Source: an uncultured Rhodospirillales bacterium
Lineage (GTDB): Bacteria > Pseudomonadota > Alphaproteobacteria > Acetobacterales > Acetobacteraceae
Reading direction: 5' to 3'
NCBI GenBank assembly: GCA_903927465.1
Contig: CAIYMY010000028.1
Coordinates: forward strand, 1 to 64,000
DNA length: 64,000 nt
Position 1 is the stretch's first letter; each line of letters begins with the position of its first letter. Shown here piece after piece: positions 18,443-28,690 of this stretch. The position numbers and the translations under genes are program-made. The notes beneath the pieces were generated by a model. That model searched no databases. It worked only from the letters and a program-made list of their open reading frames with translations, and was not told the origin of the DNA.

Positions 18443-20046
18443 TGCGGGTTCATGGCCTTTGCATTGCTGGTCAATTCGAAAGCGGCCGCCATCAATTGCT
18501 GCGTATAGGCTTGCTTCGGTGACTGCACCAGCACTGCGGCATCACCTTCTTCCACCACAAGCCCATCCTTCAGCACCGCGATACGATGCGCCATGGCGCG
18601 CACCACGCGCAAATCATGGGAGATGAACAGATAGGCAAGGCCATGGCGCGCCTGCAAATCGCGCAGCAAATCCACCACCTGCGCCTGCACGCTGACATCA
18701 AGCGCGCTGGTCGGTTCATCCAACACCACCAAGCTTGGCTTCAGCACCATGGCGCGCGCAATGGCGATGCGTTGGCGCTGGCCGCCAGAAAATTCATGCG
18801 GGTAGCGTTCCGCCATGCTGGGGTCCAGGCCCACTTCGCGCAAAGCCTCCGCCACGCGCGCCAGGCGTTCAGTGCGTGGAAGGCTGGCTTCATGCACTTC
18901 CAACCCCTCACCGATGATTTCCGCGACACTCAAGCGTGGTGAGAGAGCGCCGAAAGGGTCTTGGAAGACAATCTGCATGCGCCGCCGCCAGGGGCGGAGC
19001 GCGCGATTGGAAAGCGCCTGCAAATCCTGCCCCGCAAACATGATGCTGCCCTGGCTATCCGCCATACGCAGCAGCGCGAGGCCGAGCGTTGTCTTGCCGG
19101 AGCCACTTTCACCGACAAGACCAAGCGTTTCACCAGCGCGGAGTGACAGCGAAACGCCATTCACCGCCTTCACTTCCGCGACAACTCGGCGCAGCAGCCC
19201 GCGCCTGATCGGGAAATGCACGCGAATATCGCGCGCTTCCAGTGCGATGGCAGCATCGGTTGGAATTGGTACAGGTGCGCCGCGCGGTTCGGTCGCCAAC
19301 AGCATGCGCGTGTATTCGTGCTGGGGCGCGGCAAAAACCTCCGCCACCTTGCCCTGTTCCACCGCATGGCCATCCTTCATTACCACCACGCGATCGGCAT
19401 GGCGGCGCACAATGGAAAGGTCATGCGTGATCAGCAGCATCGCCATGCCAAGCCGCTTCTTGAGCGAGGCGAGCAAATCCAGAATCTGCGCCTGGATCGT
19501 TACATCCAGCGCCGTGGTGGGTTCATCGGCAATCAGCAGCTTCGGATCATTGGCGAGTGCGGCAGCAATCATCACGCGCTGGCGTTGCCCGCCGGAGAGC
19601 TGATGCGGATAGGCGCCCAAGCGTTCCTCGGCCTGCGGAAAGCCAGCCAGGCGCAGCAATTCAATCACCCGCGCGCGCAAGGCCTCGCCCGCCAAGGGAC
19701 GATGCAGCGTAATGGCCTCGGCAATCTGGCGCTCAATGCTGTGCAAAGGATTGAGCGAGGTCATGGGTTCCTGAAACACCATGCCGGCAACGCCGCCGCG
19801 TAATTCGCGGAGTTGCCTTTCATCCGCATCCAGCACGGAGACGCCATCCAGTGTGATGGACCCAGCCGGGTTGCTGCCGGCGCTGGAAAGCAGGCGCAGG
19901 CAGGAAAGCGCGGTGACGGATTTGCCGCTGCCGCTTTCGCCAACCAGCGCCAGTGTTTCACCGGGCTGCACATCAAAAGAAACGCCGTGCACCACTTCCC
20001 GCCCACGGAAAGCAACCGACAAATCGCGCACTGAAAGCAGCGCCAT
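18439..20046 (-). CDS. yejF: Peptide/microcin C-type ABC transporter, tandem ATP-binding protein
   Basis: The protein carries two complete ABC domains in 535 residues. Domain 1 has Walker [11 protein letters not shown], signature LSGGQRQRV and Walker [13 protein letters not shown]. Domain 2 has [25 protein letters not shown] and [11 protein letters not shown]. Tandem ATPases of this type (YejF) power the YejABEF importer of oligopeptides and, in E. coli, microcin C. The gene follows yejE directly: their junction shares a base at 20046. It overlaps the unknown membrane-protein gene downstream. Confidence 0.93.
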   Translation of the reverse strand: MALLSVRDLSVAFRGREVVHGVSFDVQPGETLALVGESGSGKSVTALSCLRLLSSAGSNPAGSITLDGVSVLDADERQLRELRGGVAGMVFQEPMTSLNPLHSIERQIAEAITLHRPLAGEALRARVIELLRLAGFPQAEERLGAYPHQLSGGQRQRVMIAAALANDPKLLIADEPTTALDVTIQAQILDLLASLKKRLGMAMLLITHDLSIVRRHADRVVVMKDGHAVEQGKVAEVFAAPQHEYTRMLLATEPRGAPVPIPTDAAIALEARDIRVHFPIRRGLLRRVVAEVKAVNGVSLSLRAGETLGLVGESGSGKTTLGLALLRMADSQGSIMFAGQDLQALSNRALRPWRRRMQIVFQDPFGALSPRLSVAEIIGEGLEVHEASLPRTERLARVAEALREVGLDPSMAERYPHEFSGGQRQRIAIARAMVLKPSLVVLDEPTSALDVSVQAQVVDLLRDLQARHGLAYLFISHDLRVVRAMAHRIAVLKDGLVVEEGDAAVLVQSPKQAYTQQLMAAAFELTSNAKAMNPQ

Positions 20047-21086
20047 CAGCCCTGCCCTCCGGGGAGTTTGCGCGGATCAAAGGCATCGCGCACGGCTTCA
20101 CCCACAAAAATCAGTAGCGTCAGCATGCTGCCCAGCACCAGGAAGCTGGTCAGCGCAAGCCAGGGCGCGTTCAGATTATTCTTACCCTGATTAACCAATT
20201 CGCCGAGGGAGGGTGAACCAGGCGGCAGGCCGAAACCCAGAAAATCGAGCGAGGCCAGAACCGTCACACTTCCTGAGAGAATAAAAGGCAGAAAGGTAAG
20301 CGTGGCTACCATGGCATTCGGCAGGATGTGGCGCTGCATGATGCGCACATCACTGACACCTAGTGCTTTGGCGGCGCGCACATAATCGAAATTCCGGCCA
20401 CGCAGGAATTCGGCGCGCACCACGCTGGTCAGGTTCATCCAGGAAAACAGCAGCAGGAAGATCAGCAGCACCCAGAAGCTTGGTTCGATCACGCTCGCCA
20501 GGATGATCAGCAGGAAAAGCTGCGGCATGCCGGACCAGATTTCGATGAAGCGCTGAAACAGCAAATCCGTGGTGCCGCCGTAAAACCCCTGCACCGCGCC
20601 GGCTGCGATCCCGATGACGGAGCTGATGATGGTCAAGGTGAAGCCAAACAGCACGGAAATGCGAAAGCCATAAATCACGCGTGCCAAAACATCGCGCGCC
20701 TGATCATCGGTGCCGAGCCAATTCCGCGCCGAAGGAGGTGCTGGCGCGGGTCTGCCCAAATCGCGCACCACGGTACGGTAGGAATAGGGGATCAACGGCC
20801 AGATGAGGCTGGCACCTTTCGCCTCAATTTCTTCGCGAAAGCCACGATCATGCCAATCGGCGAGCGTGGGTAGGCCATCTTCAAGGATGTCGCTTTCGGC
20901 GTAATCGGCCAGCACGGGCACATACCAGCGCCCATCAATGCGCGCGACCAGCGGCCTGTCATTGGCGAGGAATTCCGCGAAAAGCGTGATGAAGAACAGG
21001 GTGCCGAAAATGATCAGTGACCAATAGCCGCGCTTATTGGCGCGGAAATTCGCCAGCCGGCGCTGCGTGAGGGGCGAAATCGTCAT
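20046..21086 (-). CDS. yejE: Peptide/microcin C-type ABC transporter permease
   Basis: This 346-residue inner-membrane permease has the YejE-type N-terminus, [18 protein letters not shown], followed by the long periplasmic insert ([20 protein letters not shown]) that distinguishes YejE from plain DppC/OppC. The cytoplasmic coupling loop [20 protein letters not shown] is the EAA motif that contacts the ATPase. Its start overlaps the yejB stop by four bases. It acts with YejB, YejF and the receptor YejA. Confidence 0.93.
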   Translation of the reverse strand: MTISPLTQRRLANFRANKRGYWSLIIFGTLFFITLFAEFLANDRPLVARIDGRWYVPVLADYAESDILEDGLPTLADWHDRGFREEIEAKGASLIWPLIPYSYRTVVRDLGRPAPAPPSARNWLGTDDQARDVLARVIYGFRISVLFGFTLTIISSVIGIAAGAVQGFYGGTTDLLFQRFIEIWSGMPQLFLLIILASVIEPSFWVLLIFLLLFSWMNLTSVVRAEFLRGRNFDYVRAAKALGVSDVRIMQRHILPNAMVATLTFLPFILSGSVTVLASLDFLGFGLPPGSPSLGELVNQGKNNLNAPWLALTSFLVLGSMLTLLIFVGEAVRDAFDPRKLPGGQG

Positions 21087-22204
21087 CGCCGCGCCTCAAA
21101 ATCAATGCGCGGATCCACCAGCGTATAGGTAAAATCGCCGATGATCTGCATCACCAGCCCCATCAGGGTGAAGATGTAAAGTGTGGCGAACATCACCGGA
21201 TAGTCGCGGCGAATGGCGCTTTCAAAACCCAAAAGCCCAAGCCCATCCAGTGAGAACACAATCTCCACCAGCAGCGCGCCGGTGAACAAGATGCCGATGA
21301 AGGCCGCGGGGAAGCCTGCGATGATCAGCATCATGGCATTGCGGAAGATATGGCCATAAAGCACGCGGCTTTCGGAACCGCCCTTGGCGCGGGCGGTCAG
21401 TACATATTGCTTGCCGATCTCATCCAGGAAGGCGTTTTTCGTCAGCATGGTCAGCGTGGCAAAGCCGCCAATCACCAGCGCAATGGTGGGCAGCACCATA
21501 TGCCAGGCGTAATCCAGAATGCGCGCGCCAAGCGACCACGTTTCCGACCCTGGGCTGTTCAGCCCGCGCAGCGGGAACCATTGGAAGAAGGAACCGCCGG
21601 CGAAAAACACCACCAGTATAATCGCGAACAGAAAGCCTGGTATGGCATAGCCAACCAGCACCACCGCCGATGTCGCGACATCAAAGCGCGATCCATCGCG
21701 CACCGCTTTCCTGATGCCAAGCGGGATGGAGATCAGGTAAATCAGCAGTGTGGACCAAAGGCCAAGCGAAATGGATACCGGCATTTTTTCGATAATCAGA
21801 TCAATCACCGGCCGATCCCGAAACAGTGATTTACCGAAATCGAAGGTCAGATAGCCCAGGATCATTTCCTTGAAGCGCGTGGTTGCGGGCTTGTCGAAGC
21901 CAAAGGCGCGTTCGATTTCTGCGACAATCGCGGGATCAAGCCCGCGCGCCCCGCGATAATTCCCAACCGGCCCATCGCCGCCACCGCCACCGGTGCCGCG
22001 CTGTTCCAGCGCATTGGGCGTGCGGATTTCGCCGCCGCCTTCGCCGGTGATGCGCCCCATGGTCTGGCCTTCGCCGCGCAGTTCGGCCAGCATTTGCTCA
22101 ACCGGCCCACCGGGCGCAAATTGCACCACGGCGAAATTGATCAGGATGATCCCGAACAAGGTCGGAATCACCAGCAGCAAACGACGCAGAAGATAAGCGG
22201 CCAT
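21083..22204 (-). CDS. yejB: Peptide/microcin C-type ABC transporter permease
   Basis: This 373-residue permease is of the DppB/YejB type. It opens with [20 protein letters not shown] and [11 protein letters not shown], followed by an extended periplasmic region rich in Gly (about residues 45-95) typical of YejB. The EAA coupling loop is [20 protein letters not shown]. It is two bases from the yejA stop and overlaps yejE, so the operon reads yejA-yejB-yejE-yejF. Confidence 0.93.
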   Translation of the reverse strand: MAAYLLRRLLLVIPTLFGIILINFAVVQFAPGGPVEQMLAELRGEGQTMGRITGEGGGEIRTPNALEQRGTGGGGGDGPVGNYRGARGLDPAIVAEIERAFGFDKPATTRFKEMILGYLTFDFGKSLFRDRPVIDLIIEKMPVSISLGLWSTLLIYLISIPLGIRKAVRDGSRFDVATSAVVLVGYAIPGFLFAIILVVFFAGGSFFQWFPLRGLNSPGSETWSLGARILDYAWHMVLPTIALVIGGFATLTMLTKNAFLDEIGKQYVLTARAKGGSESRVLYGHIFRNAMMLIIAGFPAAFIGILFTGALLVEIVFSLDGLGLLGFESAIRRDYPVMFATLYIFTLMGLVMQIIGDFTYTLVDPRIDFEARR

Positions 22205-22206
22205 GC

Positions 22207-24063
22207 CTAAAGATTGCGCCGGGCTTCAGCCAAAGCGGCATCTCGCGCGGGGTCTATCCACCAGGCGGTGGGAAAGCCCAAGCCAAAGCGTGGCGTTTTT
22301 TCGGGCCTGCCGAAGCGTTCCCAGAAGGCGATGCGGAAGCTGCGGCTATGCCAATGAGGGATCATGAAGTTATGGTGCAGCAACACGCGATCAAGCGCGC
22401 GGTTGCGCGCGATAAGTTCCACATGGTTGGGGGCGGCGATGACCATTTCCACCAGCTCATCAATCACCGGGTCGCAAATGCCGGCGACGTTTTGGCTGCC
22501 GTTTTCGCGCGCTTTGGCGCAGGTCCAGTAATCGCGTTGTTCATTGCCGGGGTGAAAGCCCTGGCCGATGCTGTCAATGGTCATGTCATAGTCAAAAGCA
22601 TCCACGCGAACCTGATACTGCGCCGGGTCCACGGTGCGCACGCGCGCCGATATGCCAAGGCGTTCCAGCCACTGCACATAAGGCAGCGCGACGCGTTCAA
22701 AAGTCGCACCTTGCAGCAGGATTTCGAATTCAAAGCGCTTGCCTTCCGAATTCACCAGGCGGCGGTCGCGCACGGTCCAACCCGCTTCACGCAGCAGTGC
22801 AAGGCCGCGGCGGAGTCCCTCACGGTTATTGCCTGAACCATCGGTCTTCGGCAGCCGATATTCTTCGGTAAAGACAGTCGCCGGCACACGGCCGCGATAC
22901 TGGTTCAGGATTTCCAATTCACGCCCTTCAGGTAGGCCGCGCGAGGCGAAATCGGAATTGGAGAAATAGCTCTCAGTCCGCGTATAGGCGCCGTAGAACA
23001 GGTTGGTGTTCATCCATTCATAGTCGAACACTTCAATCAGCGCGCGGCGCACCCGCGCATCCTGAAACAGCGGTCTGCGTAGATTGACGGCGAAGGCCTG
23101 CATGCCGGTTGGGATTTCGTGGCGAATTTCCTGCTTGGTAGCCAGGCCCCGCCGCGCAGCCGGGAAGTCGTAGCCCGTGGCCCAATCACGCGCGACATTT
23201 TCCGTGCGGAAATCTATCTGCCCGGCCTTGAAGGCTTCAAAGGCCACGGTCGTGTCGCGAAAATATTCATAGCGAATGGCATCGAAATTCGACATGCCGC
23301 GCGTGGTCGGCAAATCCCGCCCCCAATAATCAGGCACGCGGCGCAGCACCACGCTACGATTGGGTTCAAAGCGATCAATGCGATAGGCGCCAGACCCCAG
23401 CGGCAGATCAAGGCTTGGGCGGGTGAAGTCGCGCCCTTCCCAGTAATGGCGCGGCAAGATGGACATCTCACCCAAAATCAGCGGCAATTCGCGGTTTTCA
23501 TCGGTGCGGAAACGATAGGTTACGCGCCGCGCATCTTCCGCCACCACTTCCGTTACATCCGCCCAATAGGAACGGAAGAAGGGCCGACCATTGGCGCGCA
23601 AAGTAGTGAAGCTGAAGACCACATCTTCGGCAGTGATCGGGCGGCCATCATGCCAACGGGCACCTTCGCGCAATTCGAAGGTCACGCCCTTGCGGTCCGC
23701 CGGCAATTCAATGATGCGCGCCAGATGCGCGTATTGCGACAAGGGTTCATCCAGATTGCGCGACAGCAACGTGTCATAAATCAGGTTGCTGCCAACGGCG
23801 GGCGTACCGCGCAGGATGAAGGGGTTGAAACTGTCAAAGGACCCGATGGCGGTAAGCGTGATTTCGCCGCCCTTTGGCGCGTTGGGGTTTACCCAGGGCC
23901 AATGGGTGAAATCCGCCGGCAAAGCGGGCTCACCGAGTAACGCCATGGCATGGGTGCGCACAACCTGGCCGGGCCTGTCGCCCCCGGCGGGATTGGCGGC
24001 GCGGGCGCCGATTGGCAGGCTGGCAAAAGCGGCGCCAAGCGCCAGAAGGTCACGACGTTGCAT
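22207..24063 (-). CDS. yejA: Periplasmic peptide/microcin C-type substrate-binding protein
   Basis: This 618-residue family 5 extracellular solute-binding protein is the receptor of the yej operon. The start at 24063 gives [17 protein letters not shown], a twin-Arg-like signal with cleavage near GARAANPAG; an upstream ATG at 24099 would add 12 unlikely residues. The early motif [10 protein letters not shown] appears as [14 protein letters not shown], typical of YejA/OppA relatives. FHWTRLP-type details are absent, so it is not OppA itself. As first gene of the transcript it probably has its promoter in the 24064-24113 gap or inside hisN. Confidence 0.93.
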   Translation of the reverse strand: MQRRDLLALGAAFASLPIGARAANPAGGDRPGQVVRTHAMALLGEPALPADFTHWPWVNPNAPKGGEITLTAIGSFDSFNPFILRGTPAVGSNLIYDTLLSRNLDEPLSQYAHLARIIELPADRKGVTFELREGARWHDGRPITAEDVVFSFTTLRANGRPFFRSYWADVTEVVAEDARRVTYRFRTDENRELPLILGEMSILPRHYWEGRDFTRPSLDLPLGSGAYRIDRFEPNRSVVLRRVPDYWGRDLPTTRGMSNFDAIRYEYFRDTTVAFEAFKAGQIDFRTENVARDWATGYDFPAARRGLATKQEIRHEIPTGMQAFAVNLRRPLFQDARVRRALIEVFDYEWMNTNLFYGAYTRTESYFSNSDFASRGLPEGRELEILNQYRGRVPATVFTEEYRLPKTDGSGNNREGLRRGLALLREAGWTVRDRRLVNSEGKRFEFEILLQGATFERVALPYVQWLERLGISARVRTVDPAQYQVRVDAFDYDMTIDSIGQGFHPGNEQRDYWTCAKARENGSQNVAGICDPVIDELVEMVIAAPNHVELIARNRALDRVLLHHNFMIPHWHSRSFRIAFWERFGRPEKTPRFGLGFPTAWWIDPARDAALAEARRNL

Positions 24064-24113
24064 GCTGTGTAGGATGGGGTTTCGCGGCCCGGGCGGCAAT
24101 GGCGCGGTGTGCC

Positions 24114-24869
24114 TCAGCCGCGCAGAGTTTGCACTGCCTCCGGCAGCAGCCTGGGGTCACCCAGCGCAATCACGCGCCCATCGCTGCCTGGGTGCAAGGG
24201 CGCGCCGGACCAATCCGTCACGCGCCCGCCCGCGCCTTCAATCACCGGCACCAGCGCTGCCCAATCCCAGATTTGCAAATCGCTTTCCGCCACCACATCA
24301 ATCAAGCCAAGCGCGACAAGCCCATAGGCGTAGCAATCGCCGCCCCAGGTGACGCGCCGCGCGCCCTGGCGCAGCCGATCAAAACCGGGGCGATTGGCGG
24401 GGGAGAACATATCGGGGCTGGTGCAGGAAAGCTCAGCCTCGGCCAGGGTAGGGCAGGGGCGGCAGTGCGCGGTGCCGGCAAAGGGGCCGGTAAAGCGCGT
24501 CGGCTGACCAGCCACGCCCAGCCAGCGTTCGCCGGTGATGGGTTGGTCAATAATGCCAAGCACCGGCTTGCCGCGATGCAAAAGGCCAATCAGGCTGCCA
24601 AAGATCGGCCTGCCGGTCACGAAAGCGCGCGTGCCATCAATCGGGTCCAGCACCCAGACCCATTCGGCATCCGGGCGTTCCGATCCATGTTCTTCGCCGA
24701 TCACGCCATGATCCGGCAGAGCTTCGGCCAGAAGGGCGCGAATCGCTTCCTCGGCCTCACGATCCGCGCGGGTCACGGGGCTGGCATCGCCCTTGGCTTC
24801 CACCAAAAGCGCAGACCGAAACAACGGCCGGATCACGGCCGCTGCCCGATCAGCGGCGGCTTCCGCCAC
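24114..24869 (-). CDS. hisN: Histidinol-phosphatase, inositol-monophosphatase type
   Basis: HisN dephosphorylates L-histidinol phosphate, the penultimate phosphatase step of histidine synthesis. The Mg-binding motifs of the inositol monophosphatase fold are intact: GEEHG (Glu) and WVLDPIDGTRAF (DPIDGT), with the late motif IWDWAALVPVIEGAGG. The length of 251 residues fits. The listed start is a GTG. The frame remains open for several more codons (NFIAVAEAAAD reads like true N-terminus), so the real start may lie slightly upstream, overlapping the cytochrome c stop. CysQ or SuhB activity cannot be excluded, but the overall sequence resembles HisN. Confidence 0.82.
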   Translation of the reverse strand: MAEAAADRAAAVIRPLFRSALLVEAKGDASPVTRADREAEEAIRALLAEALPDHGVIGEEHGSERPDAEWVWVLDPIDGTRAFVTGRPIFGSLIGLLHRGKPVLGIIDQPITGERWLGVAGQPTRFTGPFAGTAHCRPCPTLAEAELSCTSPDMFSPANRPGFDRLRQGARRVTWGGDCYAYGLVALGLIDVVAESDLQIWDWAALVPVIEGAGGRVTDWSGAPLHPGSDGRVIALGDPRLLPEAVQTLRG

Positions 24870-24889
24870 CGCGATGAAGTTCTGCGGGA

Positions 24890-25429
24890 TCAGGGCGCGG
24901 GCGCGTTCGGGGAAATCGAACGCAGATAGGCGATCAGATCGGCGCGGCTTTGCACACTCGCCAGGCCCGCATAGGTCATTTTGTTGCCCGCGACATAGCC
25001 GCGCGGATTGGCGATCCAGGCATTCAATTCTTCATAGCCCCAGGTCTTGCTTGCCATGCCGCGAATGGCGGCGGAGTAATTGAAGCCTTCGCTATGGGCG
25101 TGCTTCGAACCGACAATGGCATGCAGGTTCGGGCCAACGCCGGAACGCCCACCCTCATTGAAGCTATGGCAGGAAGCGCATTGGCGCTGCGCCAATTGCT
25201 GGCCATTCTGCGCATTGGCCGAAGCCAGCAGCGGCGTGATCGGTTCAATCGTCGGCGCCGCGATGGCCGCAACCGCCTGAACCGGGGCGGGTTCGCCAAT
25301 CTGGATGGCGCTGTGATGCGGCATGGTCGGGTGAACGATCAGCCGCCCAATCACGCCAGCAGCACCAAAGGTGACGCCCGCCGTCAGGATGGCAGCGAAA
25401 ATCTTGTTCATTTCAAGACTGTTACTCAT
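24890..25429 (-). CDS. Membrane-anchored class I cytochrome c (c552/CycM-like)
   Basis: The 179-residue protein has an uncleaved N-terminal anchor (about residues 8-25) and an Ala/Pro linker, then a monohaem domain. CASCH binds haem and the Met in GNKMTYAGL is the sixth ligand; GVGPNLHAIVG is typical of CycM-like cytochromes. It probably shuttles electrons from the bc1 complex to a terminal oxidase. The start at 25429 (MSNSLEMNK) is chosen over an upstream ATG. It is divergent from kdsB-pheA, a neighbourhood conserved in many alphaproteobacteria. Confidence 0.9.
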   Translation of the reverse strand: MSNSLEMNKIFAAILTAGVTFGAAGVIGRLIVHPTMPHHSAIQIGEPAPVQAVAAIAAPTIEPITPLLASANAQNGQQLAQRQCASCHSFNEGGRSGVGPNLHAIVGSKHAHSEGFNYSAAIRGMASKTWGYEELNAWIANPRGYVAGNKMTYAGLASVQSRADLIAYLRSISPNAPAP

Positions 25430-25551
25430 GGCCAAGCTCTTCCTCACAACCCACACTGCCCGCCGGTTTGCACCCGGGGACGCGCTTCTTTAAAACGCCC
25501 GGACCATACAGATCACCCTTCCCGCCGGCAAGGCGGCAGGAGCCTTTTTCC

Positions 25552-26283
25552 TTGCGTCCAATCCTCGTCATCCCCGCCCGCATGGCCGCGACCCGCCTGC
25601 CCGGCAAGCCGCTGGCCGATATTCATGGCCGCCCCATGATCGCCCATGTGCTGGACCGCGCCCGGGAAGCCGGGATCGGCCCCCTGGCCGTTGCCTGCGC
25701 CGAGGCGGAAATCGCCGAAGCCGCCCGCGCCGCCGGCGCCCGCGCCGTGCTGGTGGCCGATGATGTGCCATCCGGCACGGATCGGGTGCAGCGTGCCATG
25801 AAGGCGCTGGACCCAGACGGCGAATTCGATGTGGTGGTTAATCTGCAAGGCGATTTCCCAACCATCCGGCCTGAAACGCTGCGCGCCGTGCTGGCCCCGC
25901 TGGAAGACCCTTCGGTGGATATCGGCACGCTGGTCTGCCCCATCGCCAATGAGGATGAAGCGCGCACCGATTCCTTCGTGAAATGCGCCTGCGCCTTTGC
26001 GGGTGATGCCATGGTGGCGCCGGCGCTTTACTTCTCTCGCTTGCCAATTCCCTGGGGGGATGGGCCGCGCTGGCATCATATTGGTGTCTATGCCTATCGC
26101 CGCGCCGCTTTGGACCGCTTTGTGACGCTGCCGGCCAGCCCTTTGGAGCTGCGCGAAAAGCTTGAACAGCTCCGTGCCCTGGAAGCCGGCATGAAAATCA
26201 GCGCCGCCCGGGTGGAACACGGACCCTTCGGCGTGGATACGCCTGAAGATCTGGAACGTGCCCGCGCGTTATTGGCCCCTTGA
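25552..26283 (+). CDS. kdsB: 3-deoxy-manno-octulosonate cytidylyltransferase
   Basis: KdsB activates Kdo as CMP-Kdo for LPS inner-core assembly. The N-terminal nucleotide loop reads ILVIPARMAATRLPGKPL, and VNLQGDFP holds the metal/CTP region. I chose a TTG start at 25552, giving LRPILVIPAR. It fits the family N-terminus and has AGGAG upstream; the open frame to 25468 has no homology. The length is 243 residues. It runs directly into pheA. Confidence 0.93.
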   Translation: MRPILVIPARMAATRLPGKPLADIHGRPMIAHVLDRAREAGIGPLAVACAEAEIAEAARAAGARAVLVADDVPSGTDRVQRAMKALDPDGEFDVVVNLQGDFPTIRPETLRAVLAPLEDPSVDIGTLVCPIANEDEARTDSFVKCACAFAGDAMVAPALYFSRLPIPWGDGPRWHHIGVYAYRRAALDRFVTLPASPLELREKLEQLRALEAGMKISAARVEHGPFGVDTPEDLERARALLAP

Positions 26284-26294
26284 AAGAAAAAACC

Positions 26295-27152
26295 ATGTCA
26301 GCCCATCGCATTGCCTTCCAGGGCGTACTCGGCGCCTATTCTGACCTTGCCTGCCGCGCGGCCTATCCGGGGTCTGACACGCTGCCTTGCCCTTCCTTCG
26401 AAGCGGCCATGGCGGCGCTGCGCGATGGGCAATGCGATCTGGCCATGCTGCCCTGCGAGAATTCCTTGGCCGGCCGCGTGCCCGATATTCACCGCATGCT
26501 GCCCGATTCCGGGCTTTTCGTGGTTGGCGAGCATTTCCAGCGCGTTGAACACTGCCTGCTGGCGCCCAAGGGCGCGAGCCTGGCCACCCTGAAGCGCGCC
26601 CATAGCCACCCGGTTGCGCTGGGCCAGGTGCTGCGGCTGTTGAAGGACATGAACCTGACCCCGGTGATCGAGGCCGATACGGCGGGTGCCGCGGCGCTGA
26701 TCGCCGAACGCGGCGGGGTGGAAGATGCCGCCATTGCCAGCGAATTGGCCGCCGAAATCTACGGCCTGGAAGTGCTGAAGCGGAATGTGGAAGATGAGGC
26801 GCATAACACCACGCGCTTTTATGTGATGTCCCGCGATAGGGCCGATGCGCCGGTGGATGCGCCCAATGTGGTGACCACCTTTGTCTTTCAGGTTCGGTCC
26901 ATCCCGGCGGCGCTTTACAAGGCGCTGGGGGGCTTCGCCACCAATGGGATCAATATGACCAAGCTGGAAAGCTATATGGTCGGCGGGCGCTTCGCCGCGA
27001 CGCAATTCCTGTGCGATGTGGATGGCCACCCGGAACAGCCGGGGCTTCGCCGTGCCTTTGAGGAGTTGGCCTTTTTCTCCTCCTCCATGAAAATCCTGGG
27101 GGCTTATCGGGCGCATCCCTATCGGCTGGAGCAATCCGCCCCGGCGGAATGA
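26295..27152 (+). CDS. pheA: Prephenate dehydratase
   Basis: This is a monofunctional prephenate dehydratase that makes phenylpyruvate for phenylalanine synthesis. The N-terminus HRIAFQGVLGAYSDLACR and LPCENSLAGRV are catalytic-domain signatures, and NTTRFYVMSR ends that domain. An ACT regulatory domain follows (about residues 198-275) with NMTKLESYMVGG, suggesting feedback inhibition by Phe. There is no chorismate mutase domain. The start at 26295 follows GAAAGAAAA, 11 bp after the kdsB stop. Confidence 0.95.
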   Translation: MSAHRIAFQGVLGAYSDLACRAAYPGSDTLPCPSFEAAMAALRDGQCDLAMLPCENSLAGRVPDIHRMLPDSGLFVVGEHFQRVEHCLLAPKGASLATLKRAHSHPVALGQVLRLLKDMNLTPVIEADTAGAAALIAERGGVEDAAIASELAAEIYGLEVLKRNVEDEAHNTTRFYVMSRDRADAPVDAPNVVTTFVFQVRSIPAALYKALGGFATNGINMTKLESYMVGGRFAATQFLCDVDGHPEQPGLRRAFEELAFFSSSMKILGAYRAHPYRLEQSAPAE

Positions 27153-27211
27153 GGGGGGATGCGAGAGAGCCCTTCCCCTTGAGGGGTTGGTCAGGCTAGA
27201 AGCGAGTTGCA

Positions 27212-27288
27212 GGACCCGTAGCTCAGCTGGATAGAGCGTTGCCCTCCGAAGGCAAAGGCCGAAGGTTCGAATCCTTTCGGGTCCGCCA
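27212..27288 (+). tRNA. tRNA-Arg (anticodon CCG)
   Basis: A complete 77-nt cloverleaf includes an encoded CCA. The acceptor GGACCCG pairs with CGGGTCC, the D arm is GCTCAGCTGGATAGAGC, and the anticodon stem TTGCC/GGCAA encloses CTCCGAA with anticodon CCG. The T arm is CGAAGGTTCGAATCCTTTCG. No duplicated 3' end was found nearby, so it does not look like an occupied attachment site. Confidence 0.96.
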
Positions 27289-27326
27289 TTTCATCTGCGT
27301 AAGCATTTGATTTCAGCGGTGGGCGG

Positions 27327-27764
27327 ATGGTTTCGGGGCGGACTGTGGCTTTCGGGTTGGTGGCGGCCGGTGTGGTGGCGGTGATCGGCTTTATCGTTCT
27401 TGCAGCTAATTCGCCCCGCGCCGATTACCACGCCATGCGAACATTCGTTGTATCGCGCTTGAGCGACGAAGATTTGCGTCGCTTCGATGCGCAGGCTCGC
27501 GCTAAATATGCGGCAGAGTATGCCGCCGCGCTGGAACAGGACCGTGCTTGGATGCGGCAGCGATCCGAAGATCGTGCGCGATGTGATGATGTGGCGTTTC
27601 GCACCCGCTCACCCGCTGCTTGCACCATGAGCTTCGGGGAGATGATGCCCTTCGATCCGATCATTGCGTCCGTCGCAATGCGCGTGGAGATGCAGATCAT
27701 GGGCGTTTGTGGCTTTGGCCCGTTAACCGTGCGCGAAGCGCGTCGTTTGGGCTGCCTTCCATGA
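27327..27764 (+). CDS. Hypothetical protein with N-terminal membrane anchor
   Basis: I do not recognise this 145-residue protein. Residues 8-27 (FGLVAAGVVAVIGFIVLAAN) form one hydrophobic helix. The rest is a soluble domain with a charged helical part (RLSDEDLRRFDAQARAKYAA) and four cysteines in the C-terminal half, which could form disulfides in the periplasm. It sits 38 bp after the tRNA-Arg gene. Codon use looks like its neighbours apart from somewhat less G/C at third positions, an impression not a measurement. Confidence 0.6.
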   Translation: MVSGRTVAFGLVAAGVVAVIGFIVLAANSPRADYHAMRTFVVSRLSDEDLRRFDAQARAKYAAEYAAALEQDRAWMRQRSEDRARCDDVAFRTRSPAACTMSFGEMMPFDPIIASVAMRVEMQIMGVCGFGPLTVREARRLGCLP

Positions 27765-27786
27765 TCTCCTATAGTCACGCGATGCG

Positions 27787-28002
27787 GTGACGCGCATCTT
27801 GGCCTTCGTCGCGACAGAAGCCGGCATTGGGCTGCTCGCACTCAATCATCTGGTGCCAGCGGATGATCCCTTGGTGACGGAAGGGCATTGGATGGAGGCG
27901 GTGCGCCGCCACTATGCTGGGCCGCTGATGATTGGACGTGATGGGCTGACATTGCCCCTTGCTTCAGCGCATCTGGGCTCGTCTGCGCCTGGCAAGGCCT
28001 GA
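27787..28002 (+). CDS. Small uncertain ORF (71 aa)
   Basis: A GTG-initiated frame follows the previous unknown by 22 bp and ends before the MBL hydrolase. The product starts with a mildly hydrophobic stretch and has no recognised motif; HWMEAVRRHYAGPLMIGRDGL reads like a genuine soluble protein fragment. It could be a small gene, or the tail of something lost. I report it because it fills the 27765-28042 gap, with low certainty. Confidence 0.3.
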   Translation: MTRILAFVATEAGIGLLALNHLVPADDPLVTEGHWMEAVRRHYAGPLMIGRDGLTLPLASAHLGSSAPGKA

Positions 28003-28042
28003 ACGCCTTTACCTTTCGCGCGGTTCGGGTCAGCTTTCACCC

Positions 28043-28690
28043 ATGACCCTCGCCGCCGCCATCATCCCCGTCACGCCATTCCAGCAAAACTGCGCCCTGA
28101 TCTGGGATCAGGAAACCAAGCGCGGTGTGGTGATAGACCCAGGCGGTGATGTCGCGCGCATTGAAGGCGCGATTGCCGAAGCCGGCATCACCATTGACCG
28201 CATTCTGCTGACACATGGCCATATGGATCACGCCGGCGGGGCGGCGGAATTGGCCGAAGCGCTTGGCAATACGCCCATTGAAGGCCCGCATCGCGCGGAT
28301 GCCTTCCTGCTGGAAGGCCTGGTCGAACAGGGCGCTAAATACGGGCTGGAATGCCGCACCGTCACGCCCAATCGCTGGCTTGACGAAGGTGAACAGGTTG
28401 AGATCGCCGGCATCGCCTTTGATGTGCTGCATTGCCCGGGCCACACACCTGGCCATGTGGTTTTCGTCAAACCAGATATGGGCATTGCCATTGTGGGCGA
28501 TGTGCTGTTTCAGGGCTCCATCGGGCGCACGGATTTTCCCTATGGCGATACAGCTTCTTTGCTGAATGCCATTCGTACAAAACTGTTTCCGCTTGGTGAT
28601 CACATCCAATTCCTCTGCGGCCATGGCCCGGCTTCCAGCTTCGGCGCGGAACGGCAGAGCAATCCTTTTGTCGGAGAAGGCGCAGCATGA
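28043..28690 (+). CDS. MBL-fold metallohydrolase (glyoxalase II-like)
   Basis: This 215-residue metallo-beta-lactamase-fold hydrolase has the zinc motif HxHxDH as THGHMDH, with further ligands in CPGHTPGH, VGDVLF and CGHGP. It resembles the YcbL-type glyoxalase II family, which hydrolyses thioesters such as S-lactoylglutathione. The true substrate is unknown. The ATG at 28043 is chosen because homology starts there; the frame extends upstream into the small ORF. Its stop overlaps the next gene (ATGA). Confidence 0.88.
   Translation: MTLAAAIIPVTPFQQNCALIWDQETKRGVVIDPGGDVARIEGAIAEAGITIDRILLTHGHMDHAGGAAELAEALGNTPIEGPHRADAFLLEGLVEQGAKYGLECRTVTPNRWLDEGEQVEIAGIAFDVLHCPGHTPGHVVFVKPDMGIAIVGDVLFQGSIGRTDFPYGDTASLLNAIRTKLFPLGDHIQFLCGHGPASSFGAERQSNPFVGEGAA

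Noticed and set aside
27212-28002. Genomic island integrated at tRNA-Arg
   Set aside because: No integrase, no direct repeat of the tRNA 3' end and only two short ORFs before ordinary genes.
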